64,000 bases of DNA from Microbulbifer pacificus (GTDB taxonomy: Bacteria; Pseudomonadota; Gammaproteobacteria; Pseudomonadales; Cellvibrionaceae): the NCBI RefSeq assembly GCF_033723955.1, contig NZ_CP137555.1:1446501-1510500 (forward strand), in the 5' to 3' direction. The notes below the pieces were generated by a model. That model made no database searches. It was not told where the DNA came from and was given only the letters and a program-made list of their open reading frames with translations. Shown piece after piece: positions 1 through 8,108 of the stretch (its first letter is position 1; the number at the start of each line of letters is the position of its first letter). The position numbers were made by a program, and so were the translations under genes.

Positions 1-1137
1 CAGCGCCAGGGTGACCGCAGAGCCGGCCAACATCCACAGCGGGGATACCCAGTCACCCACCAACAACCCCTTGAGCCACTGCTGCTGGCCGATCAGCGGC
101 AGCAGCTGCCAGCTGTCCGCCAGTTTGATCTGCGCCATATCCAGCACCATCAGCAGAACGACCGGCGCTATCTGCAGAATACTCAACTGGGTCTGGGCAT
201 CCTTGAACGACTGCGAGCGCAGCGCCAGCAGGATCTGCACTACCGCCACCAGCAATGCCAGCGGCAACAGCACCAGCCCCATGGCGACCACACCGGCCAG
301 CGTAGTGGCCTGCTGTATACCGAATTCGGCAAGCGGCATCACCGGCATCAGCAGTACCAGCGCACCGATCGCCAGCAGCGAACCGAGCCAGCCGAGGCTC
401 GCCACCGCCAGGGTCTTGGCGGTAATGATCTGCCAGCCCGCCAGTGGCTGTACCAGCAGTGGTTCGAGGCTCAAGCGCTCGCGTTCGCCGGCGGAGCTGT
501 CCACCGCCGTGGCGAGGCAGGCGATAAACAGGGTCATGATCAGCAGGCCCGGCACCGTGGCCAGGATCAGCGCACCGCGGCTCGAGGGGGTGCTCACATC
601 GCGGGTTTCCAGACGCCACGGGGCCAGCAGCTGCGGCGCCACCCCCCGTGCCGACAGGCGCTGGGTAACGATCATCTGCTGTAACGCACCGAGGCGCTCC
701 TGCAATTCCCGCTGGGCGCGACCGCTGCCGGTGTCGGAGCTGTTTACATACAGGTAAAGGCGCGGCGCGCGGAAGTCCTGATAGCGCTGCGCGAAATCGT
801 CAGTGACTTCCAGCACCAGATCGTAGTCCGCGGCGAGCAGATCGCGGGGATCGCCCTCGGCCAGCGACTCCACATCCAGCCCGGAAGACTGCAACTGCTC
901 GCCAATCAACGGCGCGCGCTCGGCGCCGATCAGTGCCACGCGGGTGACGTCTTCGCTCTGCTTCTTGACCATGAAGATGGTGCCGCCAGCCAGTGCCGCG
1001 GGAAACATCAGGGAAAAACATATCGCCATCAACAGTGCGCGCCGATCGCGCCAGGCTTCCAGCAGCTCCTTGCGCAGCAGCGGTGTCATCTGGGCGAGTC
1101 CGTCGAGCAGTGCGCCCGGATTCCATTTATTGCTCAT
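1..1137 (-). CDS. ABC-2 type transporter permease (NatB-like), 3' part cut by window edge
   Basis: Membrane permease of an ABC exporter, probably the partner of the ATPase encoded just upstream. The ATG at 1135-1137 overlaps the ATPase stop as ATGA, and the frame stays open for 379 codons to base 1, so the C terminus lies outside the window. The N terminus is a short cytoplasmic stretch ending in KELLEAWRDRRAL, then one hydrophobic segment (about residues 30-50) and a large polar domain, as in NatB/YhaP-type permeases. Hydrophobic segments return near the window edge. Family knowledge: such pairs export Na+ or unknown small molecules. The substrate cannot be read from the sequence. The pairing is firm, the substrate is not. 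Confidence 0.8.
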   Translation of the reverse strand, partial: MSNKWNPGALLDGLAQMTPLLRKELLEAWRDRRALLMAICFSLMFPAALAGGTIFMVKKQSEDVTRVALIGAERAPLIGEQLQSSGLDVESLAEGDPRDLLAADYDLVLEVTDDFAQRYQDFRAPRLYLYVNSSDTGSGRAQRELQERLGALQQMIVTQRLSARGVAPQLLAPWRLETRDVSTPSSRGALILATVPGLLIMTLFIACLATAVDSSAGERERLSLEPLLVQPLAGWQIITAKTLAVASLGWLGSLLAIGALVLLMPVMPLAEFGIQQATTLAGVVAMGLVLLPLALLVAVVQILLALRSQSFKDAQTQLSILQIAPVVLLMVLDMAQIKLADSWQLLPLIGQQQWLKGLLVGDWVSPLWMLAGSAVTLAL

Positions 1138-1889
1138 GCCGGCTCTCCTTGCGCTATCGCCACACTTGGCCGCTGGCCATAGGCCAGGGCGACAAAGCTG
1201 TCCTCAAGATTGCTGCAGCCGGATTCTGCCGCCAGCTGTTCCGGCGTGCCGGCACCCACGATCTGCCCCGCGGCCATCACCAGCACCCGGTCCGACAACT
1301 CGGCCACCTCGGGCATGACATGGCTGGAAAACAGGATGGTGGTGCCGGCGGCGCGCAGGCGCAGCAGCGTCTTGCGCAGCAGCCGCACCGCCAGCACATC
1401 GAGACCGCGGGTGGGCTCATCGAGAATCAGGTGTTGCGGACGGTGCACCAGCGCGCGCGCCAGCGATACCTTCATGCGCTCCCCCTGGGAGAAGCCCTTG
1501 GTACGCCGATCCCACAGCGCCCCCAGTTCCAGCTCCTCGCGCACGGCGGCGAGCGCCTGTGCCAGAGCCTTGCCGGAAAGTCCCTGCATGCGGGCAAAAA
1601 TGTCCAGGTACTCGCGCACCGTAAGGCGCTCATACAGCCCCTCGCGGTCGCCCACCACCCCCAACTGGCGGCGCGCGCCCCTGGGGTCCAGGGCCGGGTC
1701 GGCATTCCCCACCAGTACCCGACCGCCATCCGCCTTCAACAGGCCGCAGACGATGCGCAGGCAGCTGGTTTTGCCTGCACCGTTAGCGCCCAGCAAAGCG
1801 GTGATGCGACCGTCGGGAACCTCAAAACTGAGATTGCGCAGCACCGGCTTGCCGGCGAAGGATTTGCTGATGTTGTCGACGCGAATCAT
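1134..1889 (-). CDS. ABC transporter ATP-binding protein (NatA-like)
   Basis: Nucleotide-binding subunit of an ABC exporter, 251 aa, the normal length for a single ABC domain. Visible motifs are Walker A GANGAGKTS at residues 34-42, signature FSQGE at 133-137, Walker B LILDEPTRGLD at 154-164 and the switch histidine in FSSHVMPE near 185. The Q-loop region (LGVVGDREGLYERL) lacks an obvious Gln, which is common in NatA/CcmA-type exporters. It overlaps the hydrolase gene upstream (ATGA at 1886-1889) and the permease downstream (ATGA at 1134-1137), so the three genes look translationally coupled. Cytoplasmic face of the inner membrane. The substrate is unknown. Confidence 0.9.
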   Translation of the reverse strand: MIRVDNISKSFAGKPVLRNLSFEVPDGRITALLGANGAGKTSCLRIVCGLLKADGGRVLVGNADPALDPRGARRQLGVVGDREGLYERLTVREYLDIFARMQGLSGKALAQALAAVREELELGALWDRRTKGFSQGERMKVSLARALVHRPQHLILDEPTRGLDVLAVRLLRKTLLRLRAAGTTILFSSHVMPEVAELSDRVLVMAAGQIVGAGTPEQLAAESGCSNLEDSFVALAYGQRPSVAIAQGEPA

Positions 1890-3469
1890 TGCTGCCCTCC
1901 TTCGACATCGCCCGCCATCTCAGGGCCGGCGTTATCCTCTTCCTGCTGATGCTCGCCCGCGAGCCGCGATCCCGCCTCGGGAAGCTCTGGCAACAGCGCG
2001 GGACCGAAATTACCCGCGGTGAACGGCGGACGGTGGATATCCCCGAGACAGTTCTGGTCGAGCTCCGCCTGCGGGTGATCGAGGAATTCGAGAATCAGAT
2101 CCGGCACGCAGCCGCGCATGGAATTGATATGCCCCCCGCCCTGCACCACAAGATGCTGCTTGTGATCCAGGTACGCGAGTTGTTCGTCGGCGTATTTTGG
2201 CGGAGTGATCGGGTCGGCACTGCCGGAAATCAGCAGTACCGGATGATGGCGCGGTTGCGGGGCGTCATACGGCTGCGCCGGTACCGGCCACACCTTGCAA
2301 CCCTCGGAAAACACGCGAATAAATCCGTCGCCGATAAATGTACCCGCAGCATCGCTGGCGATATCTTCCACGCTGATGCGGTTCATTTCCTCAGCACAGG
2401 CAACGGAGAAGGTGAGCCCCATGGACATCGCGCCTTCCATTTCCGCAAACAGGCCGACGATACCGGACAGCGGCACATAGTTGCCGCGACCGGCCTGATC
2501 CACCGCGAACGGCAGCTGGGCTGCGGCACCCGGATCGTAGAGTGCGGTGCGCACTGCGCCCGCCAACACCCAGGCCTCTAGAGGTTCGTCGACGGTTTTT
2601 CCGGTGAGCGGGTCGGGGAAATTTCGCGCCTGTTCATCGGTCCAGTTGGCGAGCAGGGCATCCAGCTGGGTTCGCCAGTCGCCAAATCCTGCACACACCG
2701 GGTCGCCGCTGCAGGCTTGTTGTAATTCCACCAGTGCCGACTCCGCGGCAGTGGCGGCGAGAAAGACTTGGGTATCGATGGGGGCCACGCCGTCGAGCAC
2801 CAGACTCTGCAGGGATTCCGGGTACCATTGCTGGTACAGCAACGCAGTGCGTGTGCCCCAGGAACCGCCCCACAGGGAAATACGCGCGTGCCCCAGCGCC
2901 TTGCGCACAGCTTCCAGATCGGCCACGGTCTGGCGGCTGTTGATCGTCAGCGGACGATCGCCCGAATTAATCCGGCACACTGCCAGCTTTGCCACGAACT
3001 GCTCGACGTTCGATGGTGCATCCACGCCGAGACCGCAATCAAAGGCATCGGAGCGGCCGCCGCCGCGGCGGTCGACCATCACGATATCGCGTCCGCGGTT
3101 CAGCTTGCGCAGGGGATTCAGCAACCGCGCCAGGTCGCTCGCCGCCTGACCCGGGCCGCCGGCCAGCAGGTACAGCGGCTCGTGCTGACCGCCATTGACC
3201 GCCGGCGCCACCAGTACCGAAAGCGCCACCTTGCCGTCGTCACTGACGGGAATGCGATAACACTGCAGCGACTCTGCCCAGCCATCGACGTAGCAGGTTT
3301 CACTGGCCGGGGGCGCAGGCATAACCTGTGCAGCGGATTCCGCCTGTGTCATGGAGGCAACGCTTGTCAGTGTGCCAGCCAGAACACAAAGCGAGGACAT
3401 TCCCAGCCAGCGCCGCAAGCCGCGGGCGATGGGTCGTTTCCTTCCGTCGAATACGCGTTCCTTTTTCAC
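1886..3469 (-). CDS. Secreted alpha/beta hydrolase, proline iminopeptidase/TAP-like
   Basis: Serine hydrolase of the alpha/beta fold, related to tripeptidyl/proline aminopeptidases. The catalytic triad is visible: nucleophile Ser203 in GGSWG, Asp419 in SGSADPITPP and His447 in GGGHIN. An oxyanion-type GGPGQ lies near residue 104. Residues 1-45 form a basic n-region plus a hydrophobic core (SSLCVLAGTLTSVASM), so export to the periplasm is likely. The start is a GTG at 3467-3469; an internal ATG at 3400 would give a shorter signal peptide. It heads a three-gene operon with NatAB-like transporter genes through ATGA overlap, which suggests that the hydrolase product or substrate is linked to the exporter (inference). 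Confidence 0.85.
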   Translation of the reverse strand: MKKERVFDGRKRPIARGLRRWLGMSSLCVLAGTLTSVASMTQAESAAQVMPAPPASETCYVDGWAESLQCYRIPVSDDGKVALSVLVAPAVNGGQHEPLYLLAGGPGQAASDLARLLNPLRKLNRGRDIVMVDRRGGGRSDAFDCGLGVDAPSNVEQFVAKLAVCRINSGDRPLTINSRQTVADLEAVRKALGHARISLWGGSWGTRTALLYQQWYPESLQSLVLDGVAPIDTQVFLAATAAESALVELQQACSGDPVCAGFGDWRTQLDALLANWTDEQARNFPDPLTGKTVDEPLEAWVLAGAVRTALYDPGAAAQLPFAVDQAGRGNYVPLSGIVGLFAEMEGAMSMGLTFSVACAEEMNRISVEDIASDAAGTFIGDGFIRVFSEGCKVWPVPAQPYDAPQPRHHPVLLISGSADPITPPKYADEQLAYLDHKQHLVVQGGGHINSMRGCVPDLILEFLDHPQAELDQNCLGDIHRPPFTAGNFGPALLPELPEAGSRLAGEHQQEEDNAGPEMAGDVEGGQQ

Positions 3470-3657
3470 GTCCGTTTCCCGTGGATGTCAAAACCCGTCC
3501 AGTCTACCGGACTTTTTCCGCCCCCGCCCATGTCTGCCGGGGCATGTCCACCACAGCGCGCTCGGCAATATCCGTGGCAGAGTGCTGCGGGCAGTGGTAA
3601 GGTTTGCGGTCATTTGCCGATTCGAATAATTTTCAGTCACCGACACTCTGGCGAACA

Positions 3658-4614
3658 ATGAGCTTTTCAGACCGAGAAAAACAATTAATACGGGCCGCTT
3701 TTGCCTGGGGGCAGATTACCCAGAAAGAAGGCTACACCCTGTCTGACCTGGAAATTGAAAAGTCGGTGCTGTTCCGCCGCCTGCTGGCGGGCCGCCCACC
3801 CCTCGCCTTCCCCCCACCTCTGCGGCACGGCTTCCCCTGGTACGAAGTAATCGAGGGGCGCAACGAGCATGTGGTGAACGCATCTGAAGCCTCACCCGAA
3901 CACAGCATCATCGCCCCCGGTAGCAAGCCGGGAGACACCTGTATTCTGATCGACGGCGCCTTCTGGCGCGTGGCGGAAACGCTGCGCGAGCGCGAGGAGT
4001 ACATCGTCGAGTGGGGTGAATACCCGATGCAGTGGCGGTTGCAGAAGCAGTGGGAAGTGAATTACGAGATGACCCAGCAGCTGCACAATTTCCGCAAGGA
4101 AAACCCTGATGCAAACGTGAACCTGGCGAGCCGCAACGGGCAGCGCGAATACAGCGAGTTCCGGGTGGACGACGACCAGACGGTATGGCTGTCGGAATGG
4201 CACCTGACCCGCATCGGTTTGCCGGGCTGGGTGTGGGTTGGACTGGAAGTGGACCCCGAGCCCTCCGTGCACAGCCTTGCGCCGCTGTGCCAAGACCAGT
4301 TGGGCCCCCTGGTTTTGGGTGTTGCCGGCGCAGAACGCGGAGCGGGCTGGCTGCGCATCGAACAGGTAGGTTGTGAAGCGCGCTATATCAAGCTGGGCGA
4401 CGAGCTGGGATACAAAACCCTGATTGCCTCAGCAATGACCGAATTCGAGCGCCTGTTGCACGGTATCGCCGGCGATTACCTCGAGGTGATGGACTGCCGC
4501 GACGGCGAGCTGCTGCGCTGCTACCGCGTGCCCATGCAACTTGCGCCGCTTGAGCAGTTCGATCTCGGGGATGTGAATTACGATCTGGTGCCAGAGAACG
4601 CCTACGCCGGGTGA
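3658..4614 (+). CDS. Hypothetical cytoplasmic protein, 318 aa
   Basis: I do not recognise this family. The protein starts MSFSDREKQLIRAAFAWGQI; an upstream in-frame ATG at 3604 is possible but adds an uncharged tail with no homology signal. No signal peptide or membrane segment is visible. The sequence is acidic and rich in Trp and Tyr, with many W-E/W-x-V pairs (WGEYPMQWRL, VWLSEWHLTRIGLPGWVWVGLE), which suggests a compact beta-rich fold. No Shine-Dalgarno stands out before 3658. It is monocistronic on the plus strand between a minus-strand operon and a repeat-bearing gap. Its 3' end is followed by repeat element R1, whose 20-bp arms could act as its terminator. Confidence 0.7.
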   Translation: MSFSDREKQLIRAAFAWGQITQKEGYTLSDLEIEKSVLFRRLLAGRPPLAFPPPLRHGFPWYEVIEGRNEHVVNASEASPEHSIIAPGSKPGDTCILIDGAFWRVAETLREREEYIVEWGEYPMQWRLQKQWEVNYEMTQQLHNFRKENPDANVNLASRNGQREYSEFRVDDDQTVWLSEWHLTRIGLPGWVWVGLEVDPEPSVHSLAPLCQDQLGPLVLGVAGAERGAGWLRIEQVGCEARYIKLGDELGYKTLIASAMTEFERLLHGIAGDYLEVMDCRDGELLRCYRVPMQLAPLEQFDLGDVNYDLVPENAYAG

Positions 4615-4667
4615 TTCTGACCGCCTAATTTTCCGCACGCTGTTTTAACTCTTGTGGCGCAGGCGCA

Positions 4668-4737
4668 CTGGGTAGGTGTTTTTGAAACCGCTGTGAATAC
4701 ATCCCTGTCGCCGACGCTTTCAAAAACACCTACCCAG
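4668..4737 (+). repeat. Variable-arm hairpin element R1 (short form)
   Basis: Perfect 20-bp inverted arms (4668-4687 and 4718-4737) enclose a 30-base core containing GTGAATACATCCCTGT then CGCCGACGC. The core closely matches the core of element R3 at 30610-30713, but the arm sequence is unrelated to the R3 arms. Relative to R3 it lacks the inner hairpin, with the missing block lying between two CTGT copies. It sits about 50 bases after the stop of the 318-aa gene and may terminate it. Confidence 0.8.
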
Positions 4738-4851
4738 CACACCAGCTTCAATTCCTATTACCGAGCGCTGTAAGCAGTTTCAGCTCATCCTTCGTACATC
4801 TTAATCACTGCCACCTAACGAAGTGCCCACTATCCGCAAAGGTGCTGACGA

Positions 4852-4943
4852 CGGGGATCTGTTCGCGAGACCTTCCGCGAGAGGGACCTCGCGGAAGAGC
4901 CCCCATGGATGGGTTCACGGCGTGTCTCGCGAACAGATACCCG
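4852..4943 (-). repeat. Variable-arm hairpin element R2 (inverted orientation)
   Basis: Arms 4852-4871 and 4924-4943 pair over 20 positions with one mismatch. Read on the minus strand the core is GTGAACCCATCCATGGGGGCT followed by an inner 10-bp stem (CTTCCGCGAG with CTCGCGGAAG) closed by a GTCCCT-type loop. This matches the plan of R3 (GTGAATACATCCCTG, inner stem, GTCACT loop), although both stems have different sequences. It lies 114 bases from R1 in the opposite orientation, in a gap (4615-4991) with no gene. Confidence 0.8.
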
Positions 4944-4991
4944 ACGGCAGGACCGCCACAGGGCTGGCTTTAAACGACACCCTAAAAAGGT

Positions 4992-5906
4992 TCAATCCAC
5001 GTCCCGCCCACGCCCAGCACGCAACATCTCAAACCACTCTTCCCGATCCAGCTCTAAATCCAAAGCCTCAAGCGAAGCGATGAGACGTTCAGGATTACCA
5101 CTCCCCAACACCGGCACCATCCGCGACGGGTGCTTCAGCAACCACGCCAGTGCCAACTGCATAACCCCAACATCCGGATTCAAACCGCGCGCCTCGCAAA
5201 GCTGTTGCAGGCAACTCCGCACCCGCGCCGAGTCCGCATCTTCTCCGGCAAACAGCCGGCCACCGGCAAACGGCGACCAGGCCATGGGAATGATCCGGTG
5301 CTGTTGGCAGTGATCCAGCTGGCCGTCAAACATCGGCTGCGAATGTAGCAGGGAAACCTCGATCTGATTTGCCACCAGTGGCAGTGTCAGACGCGACTGC
5401 AACAGATCAACCTGATGCGGCAGAAAATTGGAAACACCGAGATGTTTCACCTTGCCCTCCGCCACCAACTGTTCCAGCACCGCCGCCAGCGCATCCGCAT
5501 CCATCAGCGGGTCCGGGCGATGCAGCAACAACAGGTCCATCTGCTCGATCCCCATATCCCGCAGACTGGCTTCCACCGCCGTACGCACGTGCGCGGCACT
5601 GGTGTCGTAGTGATTGATACGCGCACCGGAAGCTTTTCCAGCGAGGCGGATACTGCACTTGCTCACAATCTCCATACGCTCGCGCAGTTCGGGCTTCAGC
5701 TTCAGCGCCTCACCGAAAAAATGCTCGCAGCGGTAATCCCCGTAAATATCTGCGAGGTCAAACGTGGTCACCCCCAGGTCGAGCATCTGCTCGAACAGGG
5801 CAACGCGCTCGCGCGGGGTGTAATTCCAGTCGGTCAATCGCCACAGGCCAAAGGCGATACGGGAAAAGGAGAATTCGGGAACGAGAGAAGAAGATACGCG
5901 CTGCAT
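4992..5906 (-). CDS. Aldo/keto reductase, YdhF-like
   Basis: NADPH-dependent oxidoreductase of the aldo/keto reductase superfamily. From the ATG at 5904-5906 it is 304 aa and lines up over its length with what I recall of E. coli YdhF: FSRIAFGLWRL near the N terminus, the catalytic-Asp/Tyr segment TTFDLADIYGDY, the Lys segment EIVSKCSI, LLLLHRPDPLMDADAL, HLGVSNF and PVLGSGNPERL. A GTG at 5972 would add 22 residues, but that stretch encodes a hairpin, not conserved protein. No Shine-Dalgarno precedes 5906 because the U-tract of a terminator-like hairpin abuts the ATG (see that feature). The physiological substrate is unknown. Confidence 0.85.
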   Translation of the reverse strand: MQRVSSSLVPEFSFSRIAFGLWRLTDWNYTPRERVALFEQMLDLGVTTFDLADIYGDYRCEHFFGEALKLKPELRERMEIVSKCSIRLAGKASGARINHYDTSAAHVRTAVEASLRDMGIEQMDLLLLHRPDPLMDADALAAVLEQLVAEGKVKHLGVSNFLPHQVDLLQSRLTLPLVANQIEVSLLHSQPMFDGQLDHCQQHRIIPMAWSPFAGGRLFAGEDADSARVRSCLQQLCEARGLNPDVGVMQLALAWLLKHPSRMVPVLGSGNPERLIASLEALDLELDREEWFEMLRAGRGRDVD

Positions 5907-5944
5907 AAAAAAATCCGCCGGATCAAACGATTCCGACGGATTTT
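5907..5944 (-). terminator. Intrinsic terminator touching the aldo/keto reductase start
   Basis: Arms 5910-5922 and 5932-5944 pair over 13 bp with one G-U wobble. On the minus strand the hairpin is followed by seven T residues (5907-5913) that end exactly at the ATG of the aldo/keto reductase. It lies about 60 bases past the phytase stop and fits a phytase terminator. Confidence 0.75.
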
Positions 5945-6002
5945 CGCATAAATACCCGGGGGGAAACTCCACCCTCGGGACAGGCCAGCCTGGACCCGGA
6001 AC

Positions 6003-7934
6003 CTATTTCAGCTGCAGGGTCTCGGCGATATCCGCCCAGGACACCAGCTTGAAGTTCTGTGTCTGGCTCGGCATACGGTTGCGGCCGTCCTGTACCACCA
6101 GCAGGCCCTGCGGGTACTGGTCGCCGAAGGACGCACTGGACACCTCCAGACCGTCGGTTTCCGAACTGCCGTCAAGGCTCTTGTCGAGGTTGATATCCAC
6201 CTTGAAGTGGCCGACAAACTGGCTGCCGTCGCGGCTGAACAGGGCGTAGCTGTTGTTGCCCTGACTGGACACCACCAGATAGCTGTTGTCGCCGGCGTGG
6301 TAGAGGCCCATGCCCTCGACATCCGCGGCGAGACGCTCGCCATCCACGGGCGCGATCAGCTGCGGTTTGGCTTCGCCGGCGAGAAACGCGGCGATATCGA
6401 GGCGCCAGATACCGCCGTCTTCCTCACCGAAGAACAGCATCTGCATCTCGTCGTCCACCACGCAGCCTTCCACCTGGCTCTTCACGTCGAGCTCGGCAAC
6501 CTTTTGCAGGCGCCAGTCCACATTGCCCTCACCGGGGACAATCTGAAGCAGCTGCACCGGACCGTCCTTATCTGATACCCAGGCCATCAGGTCGGCACCG
6601 CGACGGTATACACACAGGCCGTAAGGATCGCCCATGTCCAGACTGCGCAGCCCCAGGTCCTCCACCTTGCCCTCGCCGGTGATGCCGAACAGGCTGATAC
6701 CCGGATCGGTGCGGTTGCTGGCGGCGGCAATGGCGACATATTTGCCGTGCTGGATCGGGCGCAGGTCCACGTTGTTCACACGGCCGACCGGGAAGTGTTC
6801 CACCAGCTCGCCGCTCAGCTTGTAGACACTGAGTCCGCTTTTCTTGTCGGTGCCGAGGATCAGGCTCGCGGACGGGTTGGCCGGGTTGACCCAGATGGCA
6901 GGGTCGTCGGCGGCATCACCACCGGACTGCACCGGCGCGGTCTGGCCGCTCGCGCGCACCCGCGGGATTTCCACCGGCCCGCGGAAGGCCTGTATTTCCG
7001 CCGCGGGCTCCGGCAGTTTCACCGCAAACTGCTGCACGCGATCGCTCTCTTCCTCGAGGGCCAGTAGGGAACCCCGCTGTACCGCCGCCGAAACCGGCTC
7101 CATATCTGCAAGAGATTCCACAAAATGCGGTTTCCCCGGAACATTGATATTGAACGCCAGCACCCGCTCGCCGGAGGTCAGCCACAGATTGCCACTGGCG
7201 CTGTCCAGCCACAGGCCGCCGAACTCGCCGTCGCCCAGCTCCGCAGGGGTAGCGAATACCTGGCGGTCTTCATCCATTTCCGCATCGCTGTTGAGGCTCC
7301 AGATGCCCAGCGGCGGTTGCGCCACCAGCAGTTTACCGCTGTGGTCGTCCACGGTGCAGGAGGACACCTGCTCGCCGAAATACAGCGGGCGCACGCCGGT
7401 AAATTCCCAGGCCTGTTCACGGGGGTGCACCACATACTCCTGGCCGAGACCATTTTCGTCGATGGCAAACAGGTGCGTGCGCTCCGCCTGGCGGGAGAAA
7501 CACAGCGCCACCTGCGGCGCGGTAGTGGCCATGGCGGCCAGGTAGCGGATGCGCGGGCTGCCCTGCTCCAGATCCAGCAGGCGCAACTGCAGCTGTGCGC
7601 TGTCTTCGTCGTAGACCGCGATCAACCAGCGGTCCTGCTCCAGTTGCTGCAGTGCAAAGCGTTCCACCTTACCGCCATCCAGCGCCAGTTTTTCCTCGCC
7701 CTCGGCGCTCACCAGCACCAGGCCGCGCTTTTCACTGGCCAGCAACAGGTAATCGGCACCACCCAGCACCAGGGGTGCCAGCTGGCTGGAAACCACATTG
7801 CTGAGGGACAGCGCACCCTGGGGTGTCAGGGGTTTTTGGGCCGCTGCCGTCTTGTCGATCTGCGGGCCACAGCCACCGAGCACAACGGCCAGAGCCAGCG
7901 CCGCAGCGGAAAAAATTAATGTTTTACGCGTCAT
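6003..7934 (-). CDS. Beta-propeller phytase (3-phytase) lipoprotein with duplicated propeller
   Basis: Secreted enzyme releasing phosphate from inositol hexakisphosphate. The ATG at 7932-7934 gives 643 aa with a signal peptide ending in a lipobox (LGGC, Cys22), so it is probably membrane anchored. The C-terminal half (about 335-643) is a BPP phytase domain: the hallmark DDPAIWVNP at 343-351, GTDKKSGLSVYKL, RVNNVDLR and SSQGNNSYALFSRDG. Residues about 45-320 look like a second, degenerate propeller without the DDPAIW motif, as in known dual-domain BPPs. It stands behind its own Pho box and beside a TonB receptor, an arrangement reported for BPP genes in several aquatic proteobacteria. Confidence 0.93.
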   Translation of the reverse strand: MTRKTLIFSAAALALAVVLGGCGPQIDKTAAAQKPLTPQGALSLSNVVSSQLAPLVLGGADYLLLASEKRGLVLVSAEGEEKLALDGGKVERFALQQLEQDRWLIAVYDEDSAQLQLRLLDLEQGSPRIRYLAAMATTAPQVALCFSRQAERTHLFAIDENGLGQEYVVHPREQAWEFTGVRPLYFGEQVSSCTVDDHSGKLLVAQPPLGIWSLNSDAEMDEDRQVFATPAELGDGEFGGLWLDSASGNLWLTSGERVLAFNINVPGKPHFVESLADMEPVSAAVQRGSLLALEEESDRVQQFAVKLPEPAAEIQAFRGPVEIPRVRASGQTAPVQSGGDAADDPAIWVNPANPSASLILGTDKKSGLSVYKLSGELVEHFPVGRVNNVDLRPIQHGKYVAIAAASNRTDPGISLFGITGEGKVEDLGLRSLDMGDPYGLCVYRRGADLMAWVSDKDGPVQLLQIVPGEGNVDWRLQKVAELDVKSQVEGCVVDDEMQMLFFGEEDGGIWRLDIAAFLAGEAKPQLIAPVDGERLAADVEGMGLYHAGDNSYLVVSSQGNNSYALFSRDGSQFVGHFKVDINLDKSLDGSSETDGLEVSSASFGDQYPQGLLVVQDGRNRMPSQTQNFKLVSWADIAETLQLK

Positions 7935-7987
7935 AGTACTCACGCTTTGCAAAGAGCCGATTTACGGTTTCGACCGCGCCGGGCACC

Positions 7988-8032
7988 AAAATACGCCCCA
8001 CCGATGACAAAACCATGTCAAACGGATGACGG
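7988..8032 (-). promoter_or_regulatory. Pho box (three 11-bp-spaced repeats) and -10 for phytase
   Basis: On the minus strand three heptamers, CCGTCAT (8032-8026), TTGACAT (8021-8015) and TTGTCAT (8010-8004), recur every 11 bases, matching the PhoB consensus CTGTCAT-N4 repeated. Exactly 10 bases after the last unit lies TATTTT (7993-7988), the spacing expected for a PhoB-activated -10. The start codon follows about 50 bases further on. No -35 is evident. Confidence 0.8.
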
Positions 8033-8044
8033 TCGAATCCCATG

Positions 8045-8093
8045 TAAAAAAATAGCAGAAAGCCCGGGCGCCCCTGGCGCCCGGGCTTTCTGC
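8045..8093 (-). terminator. Strong intrinsic terminator after the phytase-linked TonB receptor
   Basis: A perfect 18-bp stem (8055-8072 with 8076-8093) and a 3-base loop are followed on the minus strand by TATTTTTTTA. It lies 16 bases past the receptor stop and just upstream of the phytase Pho box, so receptor and phytase are separate transcription units. Confidence 0.92.
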
Positions 8094-8108
8094 CAATCAA
8101 CCTGAAAC

